From NCBI RefSeq assembly GCF_027942865.1, contig NC_134511.1:220392-284391 (forward strand): a stretch of DNA of 64,000 nucleotides, in the 5' to 3' direction. Below, one piece after another: positions 31,001 to 43,000 of the stretch (within the stretch, counting starts at the first letter, position 1; each line of letters begins with the position of its first letter). The notes below the pieces were generated by a model. The model saw only the letters and a list, made by a program, of their open reading frames with translations, searched no databases and was not told where the DNA came from. The DNA comes from Odontesthes bonariensis (lineage: Eukaryota; Chordata; Actinopteri; Atheriniformes; Atherinopsidae). Both the position numbers and the translations under genes were made by a program.

Positions 31001-34000
31001 CATGTGTTACGTTAATAAAATGTTTAATTTTACTTAAAGGATAAGACCGTTTTTTTTACATTTGGCCCTTGATTTCACATTATAGCATGATGTTCTCCTC
31101 ACCCCTGCTTGTTGTTGAACATTTGGAGCTGTTCCGAAGATATTCGAGAGGCGTCTGGCTGCTCTCTTGAGATATTCGGCCATGAAACGGTTTCCTATGG
31201 GCAAGCTTATACAGGCACAAACTATGCTGTTTATAATTTATTAATTACTCTACACTAGCACTGATAACGTGGAGGTGCGTCGCTTAATTAAAAAAATCCG
31301 GGTTACTAATTTTGAATTTTAGCCGAATGAATAAATAGGCAGCAGGTCTGTGGGCTGTCTGTGGCAGTAGCACGAGGAGGACGTCAGTAACACCCACTTT
31401 ACCACAAAAAAATCAAAATTACAACATCTTCGTTTGTTATTCCTGACCTGTTTGTAGCACCAACCTGACCTGCCTGCCTTGTTACCGGTTTTACCCATGT
31501 TCCTCGTCACCTTGAAGCTAAGTATTTATTCTATTTATTCCATGCCATGCCAAGTCTTTTGTTTGCCTTCTCAAAGTTAAGTTTTTGAATCCGGCTCTGC
31601 CGCGCTTTTTGTTTGAACTTTGTTTGTTTTTGTATAATAAATCCAGTTTTCCTTTTGAAAAAGTCCGCATCCGTGTCCTACCTTCACAGACAATTTTTGG
31701 AGGGAGATATTTGATTTATTAGAGAAAATATTTGCTTCTCGGCTGCCTAGGAACCCGCTGCTGGCCATCCTGGGTATCTATATATCTGCTGCATGTACTA
31801 CTTACAGCAGCTAAGAAAGCAATAACCCTAAACTGGCTTAAAAAAGACCCCCCAACACTGGATACATGGCAGTCAGTAGTTTTTACATGATGGAAAAAAT
31901 AACTTTAATCAGTAACTTCCCCCAGCATTCAGCTTCTGATGAGGTAACGCCACTAACAGAAGATCACATGACCTGAGGCCGTCCTCAGTTTGAGTCTAAC
32001 TGACTTCTCATCTTCCCTTTTACCAAAACCCTGAAAGTGAAACGGGGCAGATTCCCAGAAGCAGCTCAGGACGATCCATTAGTGGAAACTGATCCTGGAT
32101 CTGCTCTCTGAGGACCTTCAGATCCAGCAGAGAACAAACTCAATTATTTAAAACATCCCATTTTATTTCTGGATGTTCTGGGTTTGTTTTTTTAATGGTA
32201 ACTGACTGGAGACGGAACCGGTTCTGCTTCCTGTTACCTGTCACGCCCATGGGACTATGTTTTAAGTTTTATGTTTTAGGTTACATTTTGGTTTCAGTTC
32301 ATGTCTTAGATTTTGCCATGTTTTAGTTTCCCTTCACTCAGTTCATTCACTGCACCTGTTCATTCCCCACCAGCTGCACCCAGTCACTAATCACTCAGTC
32401 CCTGTCTTGTTGTCGGATCTTTTTGTTTGCTTTCCTTGCCTTTGTTGCTTCCCATGATGTTCGTCAAGCTAAGTATTTATTCATACCGTGCCATGCCCAG
32501 TTCTTTGTTTGTTTTGTTCACAGTTATGTTTTTGAATCCGGCTTTTAGTTTGAACCTTGTTTTTTGCTTAAATAAATCCAGTTTCCTTTTCTGAAAAAGT
32601 CTGCATCCGTGTCCGACCTTCACCATCCTCACCATCTTGACATTACCTTGATGGGCAGCAGGTCGGCTTGGTGTAGAATCATTTCCTCCGACATCAGCAG
32701 GGTTCTGTCCGGGCTGCAGAGATCCAGAGGCTGAAACAACAACACAGACACGTAAACAACTACTACAGGATTAAATAAACAACACAACTTTATTGTTTTT
32801 GCATTGAGTTTTTTTTCTTCCACAGATCACATTCATAAAACCATAAAACACGACCTAAAAAACATAAAGATATCAGGAGCTACAACTGGAGCATCTCGAT
32901 TCTGCTGATCTGAACTCTCAGACAGGGGTCAGGGTTTGGGGGATGTTTGGGGGACTTTGGTGGATGTTTGGGGCATTTGGGGGGATGTTGGGGGACTTTG
33001 GGGGATGTTTGGGGGGATGTTGGGGGATGTTTGGGGGGATGATGGGGGATGTTTGGGGGGATGATGGGGGATGTAACAGGAAAGGAGGAGGATCACAGAG
33101 CTGGTTAATCCTGGACCTGGCTGCAGGAACAGCTCTAACAGCTCTATGCTCAGCTGTAAGACTATCCGGGCAGACAGAGACTGCAGACAGAGCGGTAACA
33201 GGAAAGGAGGAGGATCACAGAGCTAGTTAACAACAGATGCTGGGTTATTGGTTAGTGGTTATTTGTCCACATAAACAAAGAAGTTTGACGTATGATTCTG
33301 GATTCTGACCTGGACAAAGACGGGGAAGATGAGGGTTTTGGGTGCCAGGCTGACGTAGGTTCCGTATCCGGAGCAGGGGAGATGGGATTGGATGATGGTG
33401 CAGTTCTGGTAGTCGCCATAGTTACCAGGTGGGGCTGATGAGGAGGTTTTGGGGGACGGAGGGGGCAGGTTGGAGGCGTGGCCGGTGAACGATCGCCGCA
33501 ATGAGCCGAGTCGAGGATTGTGAAGGAGGTTCTGAACTCTGCTGGGGTGAGTCTGAGACTGCCGATCTGGAGAACAAGTTGGATCAGTTTTTCATCAATG
33601 CCTTCAACGTATACTCAGAAAGGATAATAAAGAATAATCAGGGTGAGGGCGGTCGTACCGATAGTCCCGCTCTGGTCCTGGTAGACAGGCTGCAGCAGCT
33701 GGAACAGAACCAAGAACATTCAGTGTTATAGCAGAACTTTGCTGGATGCCATTCAGACAAAGGTTCTGATCAGACCGCTGCAGGTAGACCCGCCCCCCGG
33801 TTCTGATCAGACCGCTGCAGGTAGACCCGCCCCCCGGTTGACCCGCCCCCCGGTTCTGATCAGACCGCTGCAGGTAGACCCGTCCCCCGGTTCTGTTCCA
33901 GAGTTCTATCTGCATTCAGACTAAGGTTATTGATTCCCTCATGGCCTTGTTCAGGTAACACATGGTTCTGGCTCAGGTAAAAGGTTCTGGACCAGATGAA

Positions 34001-37000
34001 TATAGGCTCGTTTCCACTATGCAGTCCAGTACGGGTCGGTTAAGTCCAGAGCGGTACCGTACTGTACCGTTCTGAACCGACCCGTTCTGAACCGACCTGT
34101 ACCGTTCTGAACCGACCCGTACCGATCTGAACCGACCCGTACCGCTCTGAACCGACCCGGACCGATCTGAACCGACCCGTACCGTTCTGAACCAACCCGT
34201 TCTGAACCGACCCGAACCGATCTGAACCGACCCGTACCGATCTGAACCGACCCGGACCGATCTGAACCGACCCGTACCGCTCTGAACCGACCCGTTCTGA
34301 ACCGACCCGTACCGATCTGAACCGACCCGTTCTGAACCGACCCGTACCGATCTGAACCGACCCGGACCGATCTGAACCGACCCGTTCTGAACCGACCCGT
34401 ACCGATCTGAACCGACCCGGACCGATCTGAACCGACCCGTACCGTTCTGAACCAACCCGTTCTGAACCGACCCGTACCGATCTGAACCGACCCGGACCGA
34501 TCTGAACCGACCCGTACCGTTCTGAACCAACCCGTTCTGAACCGACCCGTACCGATCTGAACCGACCCGTACCGTTCTGAACCGACCCGTACCGTTCTGA
34601 ACCGACCCGTCCCGGGCTGCATAGTGGAAAAATGCCATCAGAGTTCTGTCTGATAAAGCGTTGGTTCCGTCCCACCATGAATATGCTGCAGGTTAACACA
34701 CCTCTAAGCCCCGCCCCCTCTCACCTGCTCTCCTTGATTGACGGGTGACAGAATGATGTAATTGTCTCCGTTTGATGATGTCACACGGGTGCCCCTCAGA
34801 GTGGTGGCGGTGTGAGGTGAGTACACTTCCTGGTCTTCCTCCTCCTCCTCCTCCCTCTGCTCTTCTCTTTTATCCTTCCACAGAGCCCCCAAACCGGACC
34901 GGACCCCCAGCCCCGGACCCCACCGGCGGCCATGTTTACTGTGGGGGGGGTGGGACAGCAGTTTGCTGCCTGTGGTCTGGGAGACGGGGAGACATTATCG
35001 TAGCAGAAAGACGATGTAAACAAACAAGAACTTTTCTTAGAGACTCACCATGTTGTGAGCTGGTGGGCGGAGCAGAGTTTCACATCCCGACCCGACCTCG
35101 GGTAAACCTCTCCACACCACCAACACGATCTGAGAGGGGCAGCTCCTGAGGAGGCAAGGTCAACAACAGGAGTCATCAAGGTCAAACACCGGAGTCATCA
35201 AGGTCAACAACAAGAGTCATCAAGGTCAAACACCGGAGTCATCAAGGTCAAACACCGGAGTCATCAAGGTCAAACACCGGAGTCATCAAGGTCAACAACA
35301 AGAGTCATCAAGGTCAAACACCGGAGTCATCAAGGTCAAACACCGGAGTCATCAAGGTCAAACACCGGAGTCATCAAGGTCAACAACAGGAGTCATCAAG
35401 GTCAAACACCGGAGTCATCAAGGTCAACAACAGGAGTCATCAAGGTCAAACACCGGAGTCATCAAGGTCAAACACCGGAGTCATCAAGGTCAAACACCGG
35501 AGTCATCAAGGTCAACAACAGGAGTCATCAAGGTCAAACACCGGAGTCATCAAGGTCAAACACCGGAGTCATCAAGGTCAAACACCGGAGTCATCAAGGT
35601 CAAACACCGGAGTCATCAAGGTCAACAACAGGAGTCATCAAGGTCAAACACCGGAGTCATCAAGGTCAAACAACGGAGTCATCAAGGTCAAACACCGGAG
35701 TCATCAAGGTCAACAACAGGAGTCATCAAGGTCAAACACCGGAGTCATCAAGGTCAACAACAGGAGTCATCAAGGTCAAACACCGGAGTCATCAGGGTCA
35801 AACACCAGAGTCATCAAGGTCAAACACCGGAGTCATCAAGGTCAAACACCGGAGTCATCAAGGTCAAACACCAGAGTCATCAAGGTCAAACACCGGAGTC
35901 ATCAAGGTCAACAACAGGAGTCATCAAGGTCAACAACAAGAGTCATCAGGGTCAAACACCGGAGTCATCAAGGTCAAACACCGGAGTCATCAGGGTCAAA
36001 CACCAGAGTCATCAAGGTCAAACACCGGAGTCATCAAGGTCAACAACAGGAGTCATCAAGGTCAAACACCGGAGTCATCAAGGTCAAACACCGGAGTCAT
36101 CAGGGTCAAACACCAGAGTCATCAAGGTCAAACACCGGAGTCATCAAGGTCAAACACCGGAGTCATCAAGGTCAAACACCGGAGTCATCAAGGTCAACAA
36201 CAGGAGTCATCAAGGTCAAACACCGGAGTCATCAAGGTCAACAACAGGAGTCATCAAGGTCAAACACCGGAGTCATCAAGGTCAACAACAGGAGTCATCA
36301 AGGTCAAACACCGGAGTCATCAAGGTCAACAACAGGAGTCATCAAGGTCAAACACCGGAGTCATCAAGGTCAACAACAGGAGTCATCAAGGTCAAACACC
36401 GGAGTCATCAAGGTCAAACACTGGAGTCATCAAGGTCAAACACCGGAGTCATCAAGGTCAACAACAGGAGTCATCAAGGTCAAACACTGGAGTCATCAAG
36501 GTCAAACACCGGAGTCATCAAGGTCAACAACAGGAGTCATCAAGGTCAAACACCGGAGTCATCAAGGTCAAACACCGGAGTCATCAAGGTCAACAACAAG
36601 AGTCATCAAGGTCAAACACAGGAGTCATCAAGGTCAAACACAGGAGTCATCAAGTTAACAACAGGAGTCATCAAGGTCAAACACCGGAGTCATCAAGGTC
36701 AACAACAGGAGTCATCAAGGTCAAACACCGGAGTCATCAAGGTCAACAACAGGAGTCATCAAGGTCAACAAAAGGAGTCATCAAGGTCAAACACCGGAGT
36801 CATCAAGGTCAACAACAGGAGTCATCAAGGTCAACAACAGTCGGACCCTGGGGGGGCGGGGCTACCAGATCAGGGGAGGAGTCGGACTCTACGGGGGCGG
36901 GGCTACCCGATCAGGGGAGGAGTCGGACTCTACGGGGGCGGGGCTACCCGATCATGTGTGGAGTCGGACCCTGGGGGGCGGGGTTACCTGATGGTGTGGG

Positions 37001-40000
37001 CGAGGTCGACACATTTCCAGGTTTCTACAGAAAGTCCATTGAGCTGCAGGACTGAGTCTCCCTGGTGGAGTCCAGACTGGTACGCTGGACCACCTACAAA
37101 CGGAGGAAATAATAACCAATAAATTAACCAATTAAATCAGCTGAGCAGTCACCTGATATTTACCAGGTGAAAAAGGCCAGTGGGTATGTGGGCAACTTCT
37201 TAATAATGTTTAAGGAGCCTTTTTATAAACAGCTTCACAGTTTTCTTTTCCAGCACTTGACTCTCTTGTTGACAGCACTATAGTTTCAATGCGTACAGCA
37301 CTGGACAATGTTGCCCCTCTGAAAAGGAAGGTAATCAGTCTAATTTAGAAGAGTCTGAATTAGTCTGGAAAGATGGTTTAATAACGTATAAGAAAGCCCT
37401 TCGTAAAGCTAGAACTGCTTATTATTCATCGTTGGGTCCCATCTCTTCTATTGGATTGTATGTTTGACACTTTCTGATGGTATACAAATAAAACTGAACT
37501 GAAACGCTCGGCTCCTTTAACCAGCCGGCCAAAGCGGGGTCAGGATACAACAGCCCGTAAAACTGGTCTCCCAGTGACTGTAGACCCTGTGAAACATAAA
37601 GAGCACCCCCAGGACCAGGACCAGGACCCAGGACCAGGACAAGGACCTAGGACCAGGACCCAGGACCAGGACCAGGACCTAGGACCAGGACCTAGGACCA
37701 GGACCCAGGACCCAGGACTAGGACCTAGGACCAGGACCAGGACCCAGGACCAGGACAAGGACCTAGGACCAGGACCTAGGACCTAGGACCAGGACCCAGG
37801 ACCTAGGACCAGGACCCAGGACTAGGACCAGGACCCAGGACCAGGACCCAGGACCATGCCCACCCACCACACACTCCAAAACCATCCAAATGTCTCATTT
37901 GAAACATTTAACTCAATGAGATGTCGGGCCTGTGAGTCCAACATCTCAGAGGACAGTTCTCATTAGTTTTATGGGGATAGAGCCAAAGCTAACAGAGTGT
38001 TTCTCACCTGGATCTATGGCCTGGACTCTGACGGGACAATCACAACAGATGGTGAATCCAAAACCATCTTTTCCACGCATGATGCTGACCTGCAGGAAAC
38101 AGTTCAGAGTCAGAAACCGGGTGGGTATTCTCCTGCCCCCCACACACCAGAACCACTGAGACCAACAGTTCACTTCAACATAAACTCTCATTTGAATTCG
38201 TTTGAATGAAATTAATCTTTGATTTTAGTTTTATTTATTTGTTTTATTTCCCAACTGTTTTTTATTAGCCATGTATGAACTTAATGAGTTTGATTTGGTG
38301 GTATTTCAGGGACTGGACTGTAATTGGCTTGAATGGGACTGTATCTGATTTGGTGCTTTATAAATATAAAATAAATAAATACACTGAACTGAATACAGAT
38401 AAAACTTTTATTTAATTTAAGGTGTCGGGTTCAGACGGGAGGCCTCCCTGGATCCTGGTCTCTGAGCTGTTTCCATGACTCTGCAAACAGCGAGGAAGGG
38501 TCGGCGTCCTGAGAGTTTTCTCTCAACAAAGGAAGGTCCCAGAGTTCAGACTGACAGGCTGAAATTAAAGTTTAAGATCCCAGAGTTCAGACTGACAGGC
38601 TGAAATTAAGGTTTAAGGTCCCAGAGTTCAGACTGACAGGCTGAAATGAAAGTTTAAGGTCCCAGAGTTCAGAATGACAGGCTGAAATTAAAGTTTAAGG
38701 TCCCAGAGTTCAGACTGACAGGCTGAAATTAAAACTCCAGCTGGGATGTGTTCAGGTGCTGAGGAAACGGGTGCTGAGGTGAAGGCATGAATGGGAAAGC
38801 GCTCAGTGTTTGTCTTTCCCTGCAGCTGAAAGAGCAGCTGCTACATCTGTTAGCCCGACCCGACAGGAGGTGGACCGACCGGCACCAGAACTCTGAGACT
38901 CTGGTGAAGGGCGACTGTTAAAAACACCTGCGGACCTCTTACATGTAAAACTATTTATGGTAAAACTTCTCCATCAGTTTATTTTTTTAAATTACTTTTT
39001 GCCTTGGTGGTAGGGGAAGAAAGGGGGAGAAAGAGGTAGGAAAGGGGAGAAAAACATGCAACAAAAGTCAGCAGGGTCAGATAGGGTTAGGGTTAACAGG
39101 GTTAGGGTTAACAGGGTTGGGGTTAACAGGGTTAGGGTTAACAGGGTTGGGGTTAACAGGGTTAGGGTAAGGGTAGGGTTAGGGTTAACAGGGTTAGGGT
39201 TAACAGGGTTAGGGTAGGGTTAGGGTTAACAGGGTTAGGGTTAACAGGGTTAGGGTTAGGGTACGGTTAGGGTTAGGGTTAACAGGGTTAACAGGGTTAG
39301 GGTAAGGGTAGGGTTAGGGTAGGGGGTAGGGTTAACGGTCAGGGTTAACAGGGTTAACAGGGTTAGGGTTAGGGTAGGGGGTAGGGTTAACAGGGTTAGG
39401 GTTAGGGTTAGGGTTAACAGGGTTAATAGGGTTAGGGTTAGGGTAGGGGGTAGGGTTAACGGTTAGGGTTAACAGGGTTAGGGTTAGGGTAGGGGGTAGG
39501 GTTAACAGGGTTAGGGTTAACAGGGTTAACAGGGTTAGGGTAGGGGGTAGGGTTAACAGGGTTAGGGTTAACAGGGTTAACAGGGTTAGGGTAGGGGGTA
39601 GGGTTAACAGGGTTAGGGTTAGGGTAGGGGGTAGGGTTAACAGGGTTAGGGTAAGGGTAGGGTTAGGGTAGGGGGTAGGGTTAACAGGGTTAGGGTAAGG
39701 GTAGGGTTAGGGTAGGGGGTAGGGTTAACAGGGTTAGGGTAAGGGTAGGGTTAGGGTAGGGGGTAGGGTTAACGGTCAGGGTTAACAGGGTTAACAGGGT
39801 TAGGGTTAGGGTAGGGGGTAGGGTTAACAGGGTTAGGGTTAGGGTTAGGGTTAACAGGGTTAATAGGGTTAGGGTTAGGGTAGGGGGTAGGGTTAACGGT
39901 TAGGGTTAACAGGGTTAGGGTTAGGGTAGGGGGTAGGGTTAACAGGGTTAGGGTTAACAGGGTTAACAGGGTTAGGGTAGGGGGTAGGGTTAACAGGGTT

Positions 40001-43000
40001 AGGGTTAACAGGGTTAACAGGGTTAGGGTAGGGGGTAGGGTTAACAGGGTTAGGGTTAGGGTAGGGGGTAGGGTTAACAGGGTAAGGGTTAACAGTGTTA
40101 ACAGGGGACGGGCTTCTTACTGCTCGCCCATCGAGTTGCTTCAAACTATATTTCCTCTTAGTCTTTGTCATAGTTCCAGTATATTTATGTCCTCACAGAG
40201 ATAGCAGAAAGTGGAACATGATAATATACATGTCTGCTCTCAGGAATGTGACAGTTCTGACTCCACACAGGTGGGGCCCAGGTTTAAATCTGCTGTTTGC
40301 CTGTTTTCCCTCAGTTTAGTCTGAAAGGCAGCGTCCTGATGTACCTCCCAGGACTGCAGGGAGCATCGACCGACCGTCTCACACACACCAGCAGCTTATT
40401 AAAGATTTATAACACACACAGAGGAAACTCTGGAGGTTTTGCCAGGAAATGACAATCAGGCAGCGGTGACATCACACCTCACAGCCAATCAGAGCAGGCG
40501 GCTGTTTCCTGCTGTTTGTGTTTCCTCATTATCTGCAGAACTCTTCCCACCAGAGTCCATTAAAAAAGTCTCTGATTTAGTGGCCCCACAGGCTGAGATG
40601 TCACAAACGGACTCTACTCTACAACTTCCCTGGGTCCCGAGGTTCTGAAACCTGTTCAGAACCCGCTCAGAACAGAACCTACTGCGGCACAAACACCCCA
40701 AATCAATCAGTCTGATCAGAATTATGGATAAGCAGAGACTCTCAGACCTGTGGAAGGTTCTGTCCGATGCAGACGCGACACAGGCGGTGGATGGTGTGCA
40801 TGCCAGCGAATCAGGTGCTCGGTATCAGTTCAGGTGCTCGGTTCAGGTCCCGGTGAACCACGCGTCCATTTGATCCTCCGTTGCAGCTGAACTAGAATCA
40901 GGACCAGGGACAGGCCGGGTCCAGACTCACAGAGCTAAAAACTGGGTCCAACAGACCAACCCAGGTCCAGGTTCAGAGAATAAAAACCAGGTCTGATCCA
41001 GTCCGTTGGGTCCAGGAGAACCAGAGCGAGCGGCGTTCTGGACGCTCGGCGGTGGACTGGATGTGTGTGTGGGAACCAGCAGAAACAGGATAATGGGAGG
41101 AAACACACACACACTCAGACACACGAAAACAAAAACAGTGGATGTGTCGCTGCGATAAGACACACACTTCCTGAACACACACACACTCTGTCCTAACATC
41201 GCTGTGAGGACCAAACACTCGCAGCAGGTTCCCAGGACCCGGTTCTGACCCCCAACCCTGAAACCGGGTTCTGACCCCCAACCGTGAAACCGGGTTCTGA
41301 CCCAAACCCTGAAACCGGGTTCTGACCCCAACCCTGAAACCGGGTTCTGACCCCCAACCCTGAAACCGGGTTCTGACCCAAACCCTGAAACCGGGTTCTG
41401 ACCCAAACCCTGAAACCGGGTTCTGACCCCAACCGTGAAACCGGGTTCTGACCCCCAAACCCTGAAACCGGGTTCTGACCCCAACCCTGAAACCGGGTTC
41501 AGACCCAAACCCTGAAACCGGGTTCTGACCCCCAAACCCTGAAACCGGGTTCTGACCCCCAAACCCTGAAACCGGATTCTGACCCCCAACCCTGAAACCG
41601 GGTTCTGACCCCCAACCCTGAAACCGGGTTCAGACCCAAACCCTGAAACCGGGTTCAGACCCAAACCCTGAAACCGGGTTCTGACCCCAACCCTGAAACC
41701 GGGTTCTGATCCCCAAACCCTGAAACCGGGTTCAGACCCAAACCCTGAAACCGGGTTCAGACCCAAACCCTGAAACCGGGTTCTGACCCCCAAACCCTGA
41801 AACCGGGTTCTGACCCCCAATCCTGAAACCGGGTTCAGACCCAAACCCTGAAACCGGGTTCTGACCCCAACCCTGAAACCGGGTTCTGACCCCCAAACCC
41901 TGAAACCGGGTTCAGACCCAAACCCTGAAACCGGGTTCTGACCCCAACCCTGAAACCGGGTTCTGATCCCCAAACCCTGAAACCGGGTTCTGACCCCCAA
42001 ACCCTGAAACCGGGTTCTGACCCCCAATCCTGAAACCGGGTTCAGACCCAAACCCTGAAACCGGGTTCAGACCCAAACCCTGAAACCGGGTTCTGACCCC
42101 CAATCCTGAAACCGGGTTCAGACCCAAACCCTGAAACCGGGTTCAGACCCAAACCCTGAAACCGGGTTCTGACCCCAACCCTGAAACCGGGTTCTGACCC
42201 CAACCCTGAAACCGGGTTCTGACCCCCAAACCCTGAAACCGGGTTCTGACCCCCAACCCTGAAACCGGGTTCTGACCCCAACCCTGAAACCGGGTTCTGT
42301 ACCCCAAACCCTGAAACCGGGTTCTGACCCCCAAACCCTGAAACCGGGTTCAGACCCAAACCCTGAAACCGGGTTCTGACCCCCAACCCTGAAACCGGGT
42401 TCTGACCCCAAACCCTGAAACCGGGTTCTGACCCCAACCCTGAAACCCAGTTCTGACCCCCAACCCTGAAACCGGGTTCAGACCCAAACCCTGAAACCGG
42501 GTTCTGACCCCAACCCTGAAACCGGGTTCAGACCCAAACCCTGAAACCGGGTTCTGACCCCCAACCCTGAAACCGGGTTCAGACCCAAACCCTGAAACCG
42601 GGTTCTGACCCCAACCCTGAAACCGGGTTCTGACCCCCAACCCTGAAACCGGGTTCTGACCCCCAAACCCTGAAACCGGGTGTCATTCCTCTCATTGTGG
42701 GTTTAAAATCAAGTACCAGACAAAAAGACAAAAGATCTGATGGACTGCTGTTTGGACTTTTTGTGCCTGGTTCGATTCTCTGGTTTTGATTGTCTGGTTC
42801 TGATTCTCTGGTTTTGATTGTCTGGTTCTGATTCTCTGGTTTTGATTGTCTGGTTCTGATTGTCTGGTTTTGATTGTCTGGTTTTGATTGTCTGGTTCTG
42901 ATTCTCTGGTTCTGATTGTCTGGTTCTGATTCTCTGGTTCTGATTGTCTGGTTCTGATTCTCTGGTTCTGATTCTCAGGTTCTGATTCTCTGGTTCTGAT

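Noticed and set aside
33973..34699. Three overlapping frames (VGSDRYGSVQ)
   Set aside because: Array inside a MITE; all three minus frames are open at once.
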